Positions 11,287-23,874 are shown, counted from the first letter of the stretch. The stretch: DNA of 64,000 nt from Pseudeuparius sepicola (GCA_963920635.1 OY987304.1:37138365-37202364); one strand, 5' to 3'. The notes: generated by a model from the letters alone, not told the origin. A program made the numbers and translations.

Positions 11287-12089
11287 CAAGGGCGTAGATA
11301 GCTTTTTCTTCCGGGGGGGGGGGGGGGGGTAATGGTAATATCTACTATTTATAGTTCGTCTGTTCCCCAATTTTCAGGTTTTATTGCGATTTTATAGGGG
11401 GTAGGTATGCATAAGTAAAGACTATTATATAGCCAAATAAAACAAACACTAATAATATATTGAATAACAATATAGGCACTACTAAACAAAGAACAATGAA
11501 ACAAACTCAAAATAAGAAATGATTAAAAAATATAAAAATAAAATATATACTTCTTCTTTGAACAGAAACAAAACAAAAAATAACAAGAAAAAAAATCAGT
11601 CTTTAAAAAACCTAATCTTAAAAAAATACATTTATAAACTAAAAAAAAAACAGTCAAAATATAAAAAATATATCCACACATAAACCAGTTTTTATAGAAC
11701 TAAATCTAAAATCCTCTTGTTACTATTATTAGCAAATCTGTTTAGCACCGCTTCAGGGCAAGGTTTTATATCCCTGTGAATATGCAGAAGCGCCAACCCT
11801 ACAAGCCTCTCCTGTCCCATAGTGGACCTCAACCAAGATTTGAGTCTTTTTAAAGATGAAAAACTTCTTTCGGCCGAGGCTACACTTACAGGCAGTGTAT
11901 ACAGAATTTTCAAAAGTTCATATATTTTTGGACATATATTAGGATCACACAAAGGAAACGTTTCAGAAGCCGAATTTGGCATTATATAGGCGTGTCGTGG
12001 TAATAGCCCAGTGGTTAAGGTTCTGGTTTATGGTTTTCTTGGGGGGGGGGTAATTACCCCCTCTACCCCCCCCCGTATCTATGCCCTTG
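11287..12089. mobile_element. hAT-family transposon with perfect 8-bp target duplication
   Basis: The ends are caagggcgtagata and tatctatgcccttg, a 14-bp perfect inverted repeat. The flanking 8 bp, ctgtttct, occur at 11279-11286 and 12090-12097. The homologous MITE at 41.5-41.8 kb has this site only once, so it is a natural empty-site allele. Long G and C tracts lie just inside the two ends (about 11313-11329 and 12065-12074). The element is 803 bp and codes only for a transposase C-terminus on the minus strand, so it must have been mobilised in trans or internally deleted afterwards. Confidence 0.92.
11692..11982 (-). pseudogene. hAT transposase C-terminal fragment
   Basis: A 96-codon open frame has ASAERSFSSLKRLKSWLRST followed by GQERLVGLALLHIH, the hAT C-terminal dimerisation region. 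The segment before it (PKIYELLKILYTLPVSV) is the conserved lead-in helix of this domain. Upstream catalytic domain and zinc finger are absent. The downstream end NKRILDLVL is the usual C-terminus of this group. The ATG used is inside the domain and is probably not the original start. Confidence 0.9.
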
Positions 12090-12356
12090 CTGTTTCTAGC
12101 GTGTTATGCCGTCATCAGCCGGCCATAACCACCATAGCAATTAGCAAGTGAGATGTATTAACGCCATCTAGGTAGTTAACTCTGTCGGAAGCCGAAAACA
12201 CTAAAAGTATAAGAGTTAGGCCGAAAATATCCGAGGTATGAACAATTACAGGTACCTAGGTACCTGTCACAAAACAAATAAAAGAATTAAGGGCACATGT
12301 GAAACCAATTATTCTTTTGGCCATTCACCCAGTGTCTTATAATATGCAAAAATCAA

Positions 12357-12743
12357 CTAAAGTCTAGCCAAGTTACAGAGGCAGTGGATTAAAACATTGG
12401 CCACCACGTGACCTATTCTCTTATTGGTCTGGCCGTCATAAAATGTCAAGTGTTTACGCGGCGAGCAGAATGCAGGGCCGGCTCTTCCCTCAGTCCAGTT
12501 TCCTGCATATTTTAGATCGGATCGCGAGCAGAATATTCTGTAAATTTATTTTGCTACTTAATTTAAGGAAATTTATAAAGATCCACGAAAGGTAAAAACA
12601 CAATTTTTAGAACTTCTAAAAGAATTAGTTCAGAATTACAGGCCACTGGGAATCTCATATTAGTCAGACCCTGGTAATCGAACGCAATGCGGTCATGTGA
12701 CTTTGTTTATATCTACTGCCGCTGTAACTTGGATAGACTTTAG
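12357..12743. mobile_element. 385-bp TIR MITE, copy 1
   Basis: The ends ctaaagtctagccaagt and acttggatagactttag are inverted with one mismatch. The whole element is about 95 % alike by eye to 15405-15789. Shared internal landmarks are ggccaccacgtgac, gtttacgcggcgagcagaatg and gacttTgtttatatctactg. No ORF. A perfect CACGTG site lies within. Confidence 0.8.
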
Positions 12744-12824
12744 GATCTGAACCCCGAGTTGTATCCACATGAAGCCTTAAATATTTAGCCCAGGCAAAGT
12801 ATCTTTGGCCAAGGAAATAAACTA

Positions 12825-13547
12825 TATACAGGGTGAGTCACATCTAAAGGCAGAGGCGAAAACACAAGGTAGGACTCGCTAAAATAAGCACATATTCTTA
12901 ATAAACATTAGCTCAAAAACGCTTGGTTCTCCATATACAGCGTGTTGAAATTTTTCCAAAAATAACATATTTTTTTAATTTCTTTCGAACCCAGTTAGGA
13001 ATTCCAACCAAATTTGGTACACATTATGCATTGGACGGTTGCCATTTTGTGCAATAATTTGACCCCGTTCAGATGATCAGCGGCGTAGATACAAATAGTT
13101 GCTGTAAATAATTGTAAAAAAAGTAGTACGGTCCTGTGCCAAAACAAAAAAATTTGCATTTTTTGGATAGCCCATTCAATTTGGAACAAAAAGCGCCTCT
13201 TGGTATTTTTTTATTTGTGGTACAGTTTCTTCGTAATTTCGGATTTTTTAAACTAGTGCCAAGGTGATTATACTGGCATTTAAAATAAAATTATTTGTAT
13301 CTACGCCGCTGCTCATCTCAACAGGGCCAAATTATTGCACAAAATGACAACCCATAATATGTATCAAATTTTGTTGGAATTCCTAAACAGGCTCGAAAGA
13401 AATTAAAAAAAAATGGAAAAGTTTCAACACGCTGTATATGGAGAACCAAGCGTTTTGGAGCTAATGTTTATTAAGCATATGTGCTTATTTTAGCGAACTC
13501 TACCTTGTGTTTTCGGCTCTGACTTTAGATATGACTCACCCTGTATA
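12825..13547. mobile_element. Foldback element (tatacagggtgagtca ends)
   Basis: Two arms of about 350 bp are inverted copies. The left begins tatacagggtgagtca and the right ends tgactcaccctgtata. Similarity runs through cttggttctccatatacagc and aatttctttcgaacc to the middle, leaving almost no loop. The RNA would fold into a long hairpin. No coding capacity. Confidence 0.85.
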
Positions 13548-14987
13548 ACTAATATAATTATAATCTCAAATAATTTAACGTTCATAGTTTGAACCGAAAG
13601 TATTAATGAACTTTTATAAAGTGTTGTTTACATTCTAAATGCATTCCTGAAAGATTCGAATTAATTTCGAGTACGAAAAAAATAAAACTGTTAGTGATGT
13701 CAAATTTCAAAAGAATTTATCCCCAGCTTCTGCAGATAAAAGATTATGATCGATTCCTTTTATTAACAGATAGATGAAGTTTAAAACAACTAGTCAACCA
13801 CTTGTTTCTAAAATATCTGGATTTAAAGAATAAAGCTATTTTTTGCTCAAATTTAATACCTTATTAGTTTCCTTAAAAAATATAGACGATATAAATCAAT
13901 ATGATACAAATATGATTTGTTTTAATCCAGCTTTAATGTTCCCTGTATGAATTTAATTCAATAATAATGCTTTTATAATTATTATTATCACAATACCGCA
14001 ATGAATAAATAGAGAAGGTATTCCGTTTATGTTATTTATGTATTGATTCTATCGGTTCAATGGTTTGTGAATTATGTATAATTAATTTCAATGCTGAAAA
14101 CGAATCTATTACTTTTATATCATCATTATACATTTCATTGGGAGCAAATGGTTTGAATAATTATCCAAATTCTTTAGTATATATAAAAATCCTCTCTAGA
14201 AATGAATTTAATTCAGTAAGCCCGATATCGAATTTACCTTGCCCCAACCATACTAAAACAATTAAATTACTTAATCAGGCAAGAATCCTCCAGTTCTCAC
14301 ACGGGGTCAAAGCGTACAAAACGGATAAGTGGATTAGGTAGAAATCGAATTAGATCCAAATCATCGTTTCACCCTTAAGGTATATCGCCCTCTAATCCAC
14401 TAGTAGGTTGGGATTGATATACAGAGAATAATGATAGATTGCCGAGACCAAAGTCACAAGCAGTTCCATCTCTGTTATTTCCTCTCCGAATGTCGTTAGC
14501 CTGAATGTTTCGGTTTGAGAATTTGTGTAGTTGCTGAAAAACTCATAACTATTTAGAATGCTAGTTAAATAAACTGGTCAAAAATTTAAGTGAAGCACAC
14601 CATGCAGCTTTAATTGGACTTGTTATTGTTTCTTCAGAAATGCTGGCAGTCCCACAAACAAACAAAAAAGCCTAAAGTGATTTGTTGAAGTTTTAGTTAG
14701 TGTATTAGTGTATTTATATACCGTGTGTCTCATTAGTGCGTGGTCGCTAGCTCCTAATTTTTTTTAAATATTACAAAATATTTAAAAAATATTTACAAAA
14801 TTTTTTCTTTATTTTTGAAGTGAGAAAAAAGTTTCGGATGGATAAGTTTTATAAGCGAAAATAAGATTTTTAAAGCGTTTTTTAGTCTTCAGAAAAGTAG
14901 TGCCAGGCCAAAATTATGTTTTTTGTGCAGAAACACCCTGTATATTTTTTGATATTTGAAATGTGCTCGTTGTCACAATTTTAATGG
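13548..14987. other. Mostly non-coding; one compact block at 14200-14480
   Basis: No gene recognised. The ORF at 14060-14341 (+) has no known motif. The 14200-14480 segment is less AT-rich and carries K50-type homeodomain core sites (see separate entry). The rest is AT-rich. Confidence 0.4.
14326..14404. promoter_or_regulatory. Candidate paired K50 homeodomain sites
   Basis: gtggattag at about 14331-14339 and ctaatccac at about 14392-14400 are inverted copies of the TAATCC core bound by Otd/Pitx/Bicoid-type homeodomains. They lie in an island with higher GC than the flanks. The sites are short and can occur by chance; function is inference only. Confidence 0.25.
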
Positions 14988-16112
14988 TATACAGGGTGGC
15001 TTACATAAGTGGCTCACTCAAAATCTTTCGACTATTTTTTGACAGAAAGAATCGGTAGACCTTCCAGTCGGAATTCTTTTGTGGCTAAAAATCGGAAAAA
15101 TTCGAAATTTTTGAACTGTTGTAACTTTTTTATTTTTGGAAATATAACAAAAAGTTTAATATAAAAATTGTTTGCAAGAACCGACAAAATTTACGTATGA
15201 TATTAGTTTTGATATGTGGATTATCGTAAAGTTTGGACTCTCTTGGGCACGAAAATAAAGTTATCTGTAAAAATATTTAATTATGTGTGTTTTCTAAAGC
15301 AAAATATATCATTCAATTTGACGTGTCACACTTGCCCGTTTGTTCTATATTTACTTAAAAAAGTTAAGAAAAAATATTGGTAATATTTGTGGTTAACAAA
15401 AGATCTAAAGTCTATCCAAGTTACAGAGGCAGTGGATCAAAATATTGGCCACCACGTGACATATTCCCTTATTAGTCTGGCCGTCATAAAATGTCAAGTG
15501 TTTACGCGGCGAGCAGAATGCAAGGCCGGCTCTTCCCTTAGTCGAGTTTCCTGCATATTTTAGATCGGATCGCGAGCAGTATATTCTGTAAATTTATTTT
15601 GCTGCTTAATTTAAGGAAATTTATGAAGATCCACGAAAGGTAAAAACACAATTTTTAGAACTTCTAAAATAATTAGTTCATAGAATTAAAAGCCACTGGG
15701 AATCTCATATTAGTCAGACCCTGGTAATCGATCGCAATGCGGTCATGTGACTTTGTTTATATCTACTGCTACACTTGGATAGACTTTAGTTAACAAACTG
15801 ACAGGTGTGATTATCAAATTAAATGAGGTATTTTGCTTTATAAAAAATGTGTCGATAATTTTTTTCCTTATTTCCAATATTTCAAAATTGATACAATAGT
15901 TGCACAGTTGCTGCAAACAATTTTCATATTAAAGTTTTTTCTGTACCTCTAGAAATAAAAATGTTACAGCGTCTTACATTTTTTTTTTATTTTTACCCAT
16001 AGTTTTCCTACGTGGTTATGAACAGCAACTTTCATCATGACAAAACAGCCACTAAGCCACTTATACAATGACAACATAGCTACTAAGCCACTTATATAAG
16101 CCACCCTGTATA
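14988..16112. mobile_element. Foldback element (tatacagggtggc ends) with nested MITE
   Basis: tatacagggtggcttacata at the left is mirrored by ttatataagccaccctgtat at the right. The inner arms also match: gaaatataacaaaaagttta-like segments on the left have inverted partners on the right at about 15900-15970. The middle is interrupted by copy 2 of the 385-bp MITE. No ORF. Confidence 0.75.
15405..15789. mobile_element. 385-bp TIR MITE, copy 2
   Basis: The ends are ctaaagtctatccaagt and acttggatagactttag, a perfect inverted pair. The 8-bp word ttaacaaa occurs at 15393-15400 and 15790-15797, a likely target duplication (four extra bases, agat, lie between it and the left end). It is inserted into the loop of the 14988-16112 foldback, so it is younger than that element. 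The same family occurs at 12357-12743. Confidence 0.85.
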
Positions 16113-19094
16113 TATTATTATGTAGTTAGTTTGTTTCATGGCTTTGCTTTATACAGGGGTTTTAATAGTATACATTATACTAGTATACGAAGAGTAGGTA
16201 TACATACATACAACAAACTGTTAACGATTTTCAGAGAAGGCATTAAAACTAGCCTCTATTTTCAATAATGCCATCTTGGAAGTAACCCTTATAATCCACT
16301 GGGGATTATTATTAATCTTTGGAATCTGCAAATTCTAATGCACATTTTCATGGCTAAGTTATCAAAACTTACTCAAAGTGGCGCGATGTAGTGGGATGGC
16401 GTTATTAACGTTTATTTAAAGCAAAATATGAAATTGTTGCAAGATGAGTAAGTGCATTTTTGGTCGTGGAAGTTGCTAAAGGGCCGAGGAAACGTAACAC
16501 GAAAACCTCGTTTGCCGAACGCTAGGTCTTTTGTTAAAATGCAAATACGCTTAAAAGTATATCGTAGTTCACCCCACTAAATGGAACATTCGATAACTCC
16601 TTGTCACCTCCATATATCCTAACTAAACATACAAAGCCAACTATGACTAGCGTTCCTGTCGCCCCCTTGCTAACAGTACGAATGCATTTCCGGTCTCGCC
16701 TCCCCCGCCGTGCGACGTTCGTTTGGAATTGCCCCCGGCCATCTTGATACTAAAAAGAAAGATAAAGGACCACGGAACAACCGCAGGCGGCTGATTTCGA
16801 TGCGCATTTTTCCACGGCCTACCTAATTTCCGTTTGTCTCGTATATCAATTGTTATGGGGTTGTAGCGGGGAGTTCTATCAATTTGGTTCGTATTGATCA
16901 ACATGCTGCTTGTTTTGTTTGTTAGTCGAGGCAATGCTAGTTTCTATATCTAATAATAGCTCCATACTTGAACCGAAATTATTTTCGAGGTTCGAGATAT
17001 AATATGGGTAACGAAAATTTTATCTCATTTCCGTTACAGCGTTTAAATGCATTATTTAATTCTTATTAATTCATCACCCTCCGTATACACCTACCAATTT
17101 TAAAAAATGTTGCCCTGCTATCTGCAACCACCTATACAAGCGGATGCATAATAAGTTGCCTACCTTGTTGTTACCAAACAAATTGTTTAATCAAGGGTAT
17201 GCGCGGTTGCAAAAATGTTTAAATTTTATTCATCGATTGAAGGTACGTATTACTAGAACAGTTACATTGTTGTAATCACTGTCTGACTTTAATTATAGAG
17301 ATAATATTTACTTTATTCAGTTTGCGATTGACTAAGCGCCACGGTGTACAAACGTCACTCTTTGTTTCCGACGTTTCTACTAGTCTAATATCAGTGGTAA
17401 AAGTTTGGCAGACAGTTGACACCGTCGCCTGTTTCCTCGACCTACGGTTATAGTATTTTAAATTTTTTATCAATAAGTTTCACTTTTAAAACCTTCCAAA
17501 GTGTTCTGGAAAGGAAACTGAAGTCATCCGTTGTCCATGTTTCAAAAAAGTTTATAAAGGGAACCGGCGACAGGCATGAGACCACTTCCCTATCGACGAC
17601 TCGTGGTGGTCTCACGTCAGGTGAAAGTTCGGTTTTGATTTTCTGTCTAGAAGATTTCCGTGTGAAAACTCTTTTCGAAGCCTAACTTTCGGCCTTACGG
17701 ACGGCTTGAGTGGTTCTGTACGTGGTGTGCATATATTTTCGCGGTGCTAATTTGGGTTTTTCTGTTTTTTATTACATGTGATGAGACCACGTGTATTGAG
17801 GTGTGGAGTGACGATTTCCACGCATTTTTCGGGTTTCGACGGCGACCTGCTGCAGGTGGAACCACGGAGAGGACCCCTGGTAGCACAGTCTGGGTGAGTA
17901 GCCCCTCAATTTTTAATAATTTTTTATTAATAACGCCACTTTGCTACTCTCACCTAGACCTGTTGCCCTTTTTCTCTGTGGGTTACACGCAATAGGCTGT
18001 GGTCATAGCGAAACGAACCCTTAAGTTGCCCGAGACTGACGTGGACTCTTCCACGTTTTCTTTTTCTTTTGTTATCTAGCTTTCGGGCTGTTATATTTTT
18101 CATCTCGTGTTTTGGTATCGAACGGGGAAGTCGCCAAACGCTTTTGTATTTATTTAATGTTATCTTTTATTTTGTAAATATTGTACAGTAAATTTATAAG
18201 ACAGGTTTAGTCAAGATAATTGGTCATTTTGGTTATCAATTTTTAATCTATTTCATAGTCAGGGGTCATTAAGTCAAAGTTACGTCTCGTAATTTATCTT
18301 GAGATTATAACGTCAAATATAAGTAAACTTTAAGTCACGAATCTATACAGATTGCTCATGATTTCTTTTATATAGCTATTGTTAAGTAACTTAGGTAACA
18401 TTGAACCTTGTAAAAGCATCGATTTTTAGACTGCAGTGTTTTCGGAGACTGTTCGTTGTGTTTTATGTTACATGCACTCCGGTACGTGAGCGAAGCACGT
18501 AAGCGAGCAAGTGGTGGACTAAGTACCAGCACACCAACCTTACAACCCGGCTTAGAGTAGTCAGCACGCCTTCCAGCACCAGCTCGGACACCCACGACCC
18601 GCTCGAGTCTCGAGACCTAGCCGAGGTCCTAATCCACGAAAAAGGAGCTTGGAGCGTTGGTGGCCACTACTCAGCTTTAATTTGGGAAGGTTTCAAGGTA
18701 CTCTATGAGATCCAGTAGTCCAAATTTTTGAAGTGCTCGTAAATAAGACTTTAATTGCTCACGTGAACTTTTCGTGCTACTTGTGTTTTGCTATTAAGCT
18801 CACGAACATCTCCGATGTTATATTGTAAACTTTAACCTTTTTCAAGTTTTTTAACAAATTATAAATTGTAAGTATCAAATTTAACTACTCAGTTTACCTA
18901 CTGCACTTGTGTTAACCAATAAATGTATAATACCAACTTGTAAATATATTGTAATTAGAAAAATGTGCTTTTTATTTAACCATTAAATAGTTCAAGCTTC
19001 TGGCGCTCAAATATAACCATTTTGGTTATATATATGTACTTTAAATAAAGGGTTTTTCATTTTCAACTCGCCATCTTTGAAATTAAATTAAAAA
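16113..19094. other. Non-coding; two GC-richer islands, origin unclear
   Basis: No protein motif recognised. An island at 16620-16930 has CpGs and a Runt-type site (aaccgcag). A second at 17400-18060 and 18460-18660 has CpGs and ends one segment with a consensus 5' splice donor (tgg|gtgagt, intron G at 17894). Open frames there start with non-ATG codons and resemble nothing I know. The 17.4-18.7 kb islands could be an untranslated first exon or promoter of a gene lying outside the window, or part of an old LTR; I cannot decide. Confidence 0.35.
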
Positions 19095-19700
19095 TATTGT
19101 GTAGGCAATATCTCCATAGTAGGCAATATCTCCATACCTTTATTTTTAAAGCCTATATGATCACGTTTTGTTTTAAAAATTACACCAGTTCTTCTTGACG
19201 ATTCGAATTCTGGAGATCCAGTTTTCGATCAAATTGTCGAGATTTAGATAACATCAACCGACCAGCAAGATCCTGAGATTGAACGAACATCGATTTTTTT
19301 TGTGGGGCTATACGAAAGCAGTGACTATAGAAAGACTATAGTCACTGATGAAAGCTATTGTGTCTGCGCCGACAAATCACAGACGATTGCTGCCTTAAAT
19401 GACAACACCACTCTCGTCATTGGCCAAACTGAGCCCCATTTCTGCGACAATGTTATCTAAAACTGGATTTTCAGAATCGAAATCACCAAGAAGAACGGCA
19501 GTAATTTTTAAAACATAACGTCATCATGCAGGACTATCACCTACGCAATTTTTTTAATTAAATTCCAACTTTTCTGTGACAGTGAAAATTGGATCTATAG
19601 CACTCGAATCATCAAGAAGAACCAGGGCAATTTTTAAGACAAAATGTGATCATATTGGCTTCAAAATAAAACTAAAAGTAAGGAGATATCACTTAATTTT
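19095..19700. repeat. Imperfect foldback with three copies of one segment
   Basis: A segment around gatcacgttttgttttaaaa and cttcttgacgattcgaattc at about 19140-19235 recurs inverted at about 19590-19690. A second inverted copy lies at about 19440-19525. A small perfect hairpin, cagtgactatag and ctatagtcactg, sits at about 19319-19349. It is probably a diverged palindromic transposon; boundaries are uncertain. Confidence 0.55.
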
Positions 19701-21255
19701 TTTTTTAATTTTTTAAATCCATTTAAAAGTGCATTGTCTAAGAAACCCTTTTCTTGGAACAAAAAATATTTATCAATTTTAAACGGCAAATTAATAAACT
19801 CCTGAGCCTCCCGCATAATATACCTACTCTTTTAACGGTGCATTTTCTTTGCTTCGCAGGATATTAGAGGACAGCAAAGATCCCAAAGTACCTAAAAATC
19901 TTAAGATGAAGCTAATGGTACATAAAAATGCTCGCCATACCTTTCTATACGACTCAGTTTTCCATTCTTCCTGTTAAGCCGGAACGGGGCATATTACATA
20001 CTATAGGGACAAGGACACACCAATAATTTCCTTCTAACCTGGATTTTTGAGTTTCTCCAGCTTCATTTTCCATAGGCAGTCTCCAAATAGTTGGTCTCCC
20101 GTGGCGTTTGCTAAAATATTCAAGGAGATTTTACATAAAAACCTGCACATAACACAGCGCGCCCGTACCTGGAAAAGTCACCCATGGAATAACAGATGGG
20201 CCTCTTAGCAGCCAAAGTCTCAAATTGCTACGAAATTTGGAAATTCTCCACACCAAAACGAAACCAAACGACAGCTGATTACACCATTTTGTTTCTGAAT
20301 ATCGCGCGTGCGCCTCGGCCACGACGTATACCGTACCTACGTTCTCCAAAAAAATCGAAAACAAAAAATCCGGGGGCCGAACGGATCTTCCGATCCGGAC
20401 GCCCATCAATATTACTACACAGGAGTAAACGCCATAACAAAGCCTATTGGTCCGGCAGGGCCGGTAGGCGCTTGTTAATGTACCTTAGTAGATTACATAC
20501 TTCTGGTATAACAAACTATAAACGCATCCGCTACACTTAGCCTAAAGAATTCACGATCTATATTTGTGCATAGTACTTATAGACACCGTTAGATAGACTT
20601 GCTGTACCGGACTTGCGATATTATCGTATTTTATTAACAAATAAACAATGTTAGACATTCTAAGGATGATAATAATTATTTCAAAGGTGGTAACGGAGTT
20701 TTACTACAAAAATTCAATTACACATTTCTACGATTTTCAAAATGCAAATTCAGGGCCTGCCACGAATTTTTTGTAGCCCCGATTTTCACGAAAACGATTT
20801 AGCAATTTTCTATGTAGAAGCTGACCCCACAGCGTTAATCAGGTCACCCCAGAACTACCATATACCAAATTTTAAGTTTAAGATGATATATTTTCTGTGC
20901 GTTTCCAGTAGTTGTGGCACACCAGCCACCTTAAACTTACTGACTGGCAGGCTTCTGTATTTTTTAGACTCAGTTCATTTATAGTGTATGTGGCGGTTTT
21001 GGTAAAGCGATGCTGCAAAAATGTTTAAAGGTAGGTGAAAAAAATAGCTTAGTATGAATTAGAAATTTAAAAAAATCTAAAATCGACAAAAAATATAAAA
21101 AATATATTATATAGGTAACTTATGTATTAAGACTCTTCATTAACGGCGCCTATGGCTGGTAAACATCGCGTCGACTCGTGATTCTCGGCGCGCAGTTGTC
21201 AGTTTCACCAACATTATCAGGAGTTTTTAAATTAACTCACCTCGTCTCGTACAAC
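19701..21255. other. No gene recognised
   Basis: A GC-richer island at about 20150-20470 has overlapping short ORFs on both strands but no recognisable protein. The rest is AT-rich. Confidence 0.4.
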
Positions 21256-21263
21256 AGCAGAAT

Positions 21264-22547
21264 CAGTGGCGTATCCAGGATTAACGTCTGGGGGGGGGGG
21301 CAATCAGTTATAAATAACAAAACTCTGTCGACAATTTTAATAAACAAAACATATTTTCTAAATAAATGCACCAACTTGAAAAATTAAAAAGAAAAATGGA
21401 AAATATTACGAAAAGTTCATATGAACAAGTTTTATTTTCGATTTTGTTAAGTAAATTTTTGAGACTACAAAATTTTCTTGCAAAATCTGGAAGCCGTGTT
21501 TTCTCGGAAAGAGAAGTCATAATTTGGTATTATTTTTGGTGCAATCCGTAGAGGGCGCTGCGTACGCTATAATTATTTAATTTAATTTGCCCTAACTTTT
21601 TTCAGAGCAAACTTTTACGACATTTTGTGAATGTATCCTCTTCCCACACGTTTTCTAAGCAAAAAAGGTTTACTTGGTGAATAACGACAAAGGTGACCGT
21701 TTTCAAGAAATTTTCAAATTTCTGCATCGATGCAGGTGCATAACGACACTCGTATGCAATTAAATTCAAAACAAAATTTAAATAAACAAGCACATTTATT
21801 TTTTGACAGTTTAATTAACTTGTTGTTGTTTTTTTTTTTTCAAGAAAATTTTGTCGGCTCAAAAAGTTACTTAAAAAAATCGAAAATAAAATTTCAATTT
21901 CAACACCCTGCATCTGAAAAACCAAACATCTGCGGACCTATGTTCATAATAATATGAACTTTTCGTCATATTTTCCATTTTTCTTTTTAATTTTTAAGTT
22001 ATTACCGGACACCCTGCATAACAAAAATAATTCTTCTTCGAACCAGTAAAATCTATATCACAAAATCAAGTATTCTTTTTTTGGTCTTGAGCTCGTCAAA
22101 TATCTCCTCTGGAGATATGGGTATTTCAGGGTACACATAAAGGAGTGTTAACCCATTCAGTCGGTTTTCGCCAATATTGTTTCTAATATAAATTTTTAAA
22201 ATTTTCAGTTTTGAAAATGTTCTTTCTGGCACACTGTAATTGTGCAAAATATGTTTAGTAGGGGTTTTGCCTAATTTACGGTTACACGCTGCGACCGACG
22301 GAGTGTGTGCATAATATACGGCGGCGCGTTCTCAAATCTACTGCACAGGTTTTAATTTCGAGAAGACAAGGTGAAACAAATAACAAATTGTAGATGTTTG
22401 ATGTTCACTGCATTTTCAGATTTGGCCAGGAGTATATAATTTTTGGTATTATTAATTTTGATATTACAAATCTCGTTTATCTCGACAGCTCTGGGGGGGG
22501 GGGGGGGGCAATTGCCCCCTTTGCCCCCCCCCCTGAATACGCCACTG
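21264..22547. mobile_element. hAT-family transposon with perfect 8-bp target duplication
   Basis: The ends cagtggcgtatccagg and cctgaatacgccactg are inverted repeats (15 of 16). The flanking word agcagaat is repeated at 21256-21263 and 22548-22555. As in the other hATs here, a G tract lies just inside the left end (21291-21300). A G tract followed by a C tract lies near the right end (about 22494-22532). Only a transposase C-terminus remains, on -. Confidence 0.92.
22053..22247 (-). pseudogene. hAT transposase C-terminal fragment, diverged
   Basis: The frame reads PERTFSKLKILKIYIRNNI, then GENRLNGLTLLYVYPEIP, and ends KKRILDFVI. This is the hAT dimerisation domain, comparable with 11692-11982 and 10237-10434. 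The rest of the transposase is missing from the element. Confidence 0.82.
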
Positions 22548-22555
22548 AGCAGAAT

Positions 22556-23475
22556 AATAGAAATTAACACGCCATCTGTCCATAAATGCAGCCGTGGAGA
22601 CGGCCGAATAAAGAGTTGGACCACACACCACTAGCATTACTTCAGGAGCATTCTCCTGTGTGTTTTATTTTTTTCCCGAGCAAATTTGTCACTTTTTCAA
22701 AACGTCTACCTTACACTATGTAAATGCCTAACATACTGCTGCTTCTGTCACCAAACCACAGACTAGATGTGCGATGCGCTAGGCGCTAGTAGATAATATG
22801 GCGACTTGGCGACTGAGGCCATGATCATCAGGATTATTTCTTTCTTACTTAAAAAAAAAAACAAAACGGAAAACGTGCAAAATGGATCGTTGTATAAACA
22901 TCATTACGATTTTGGGATTTTGTAGTGTTACCGGGAGCAATACCAAAGTCTAGAAATACTAAAGTCCGCTCACTTCTTTGATCTTTCGGAAGAGCCGACA
23001 ATATTTTGCGACCGGTCGTAAATCAGCGTCACCTCGCACTCTTTGCATTTACGAGGGCGACTAAACGCAATCGCCGTCAAGCTAGTTATACGGGGGCAGG
23101 TTCATATTGGCTTTCCATTATTTACCAAAGTCTACAAATATTAGTACCTATTTGCAGACTTTAGTAAAACATTATTTGTGTAAGTAAGTGTACCGTTAGT
23201 TTTTGGTAGATACAGTTAAATTAAAACACGAGGTAGCTATTACCAGAATCTACATAATTACTAGGTATATCTGTAGATTTTGGTTGGAACATGAATAAAA
23301 ATTCGTAGAAACTTAGAGCAGACAAAAACGACAAAGTTAAACTAATCATATCTACTTTTTCATCCTGTAGTAAATATTTTTATATTTAAATTGACATAAA
23401 CAATACAGAACCAAATATTACGCATACGTACCTACCTACACAAGCATGCATCTTACCGCAGCCGAGGAGACAGCA
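22556..23475. other. No gene recognised
   Basis: Mixed-composition DNA between two hAT elements. No ORF with a known motif and no clear inverted repeat seen. Confidence 0.4.
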
Positions 23476-23728
23476 GTTTTTACTAGTGATGTAAAAATTT
23501 CTTGTCTTGCTCTTTCTTGTTCTTGTCTTGTTCTTGCCGCAAGAACAAGACAAGAGTAGCTCCAGCAAGAAGACAATATTTTTGTCAAGAAATTTGCAAG
23601 AAACAAGATTTCTTGCTTTCTACCGATGACAAGTACATGAGACAAATAAACAAGGGAAACGTGATTTATTTAAATCATATTAATAAGAAACAAAGTAGGT
23701 AATTCTTTTATAAAAAAAAATGAAACTA

Positions 23729-23874
23729 CAGTTTGTTCAGCGAATGTTCGGCCCTACGTCACAACCCCCGTCCTTGTCTTACTCATGAATATACGAGGGA
23801 TATCGGTCGTATATTCACGAGTTAGGCAAGGACGAGAGTTGTGACGTAGGGCCGAACATTCGCTGAACAAACTA
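23729..23874. mobile_element. 146-bp palindromic MITE with TA target site
   Basis: The left arm starts cagtttgttcagcgaatgtt and the right arm mirrors it, ending attcgctgaacaaacta. About 60 bp of each arm are inverted copies, extending through ggccctacgtcacaac. It is flanked by TA on both sides (23727-23728 and 23875-23876), suggesting mobilisation by a Tc1/mariner transposase. It is nested in the 23484-24295 hAT. Confidence 0.85.

Larger units (their letters stand above)
11148..12135. mobile_element. Palindromic MITE interrupted by a hAT element
   Basis: The left part (11148-11286) and a short right part (12098-about 12135) match the uninterrupted relative at 41486-41842. Matches include acaaaataaagttta, gacaaactattttcggtaac, the gttacatgct segment, and after the gap cagccggccataacc. 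The hAT sits at one point in this alignment. The right arm of the MITE is lost after about 12135. Confidence 0.75.

Noticed and set aside
18180..19010. Possible LTR ending just before tggcgctc at about 19003, which resembles a primer-binding site
   Set aside because: No second copy, no matching 5' boundary and no coding region downstream; the eight-base match is too short.
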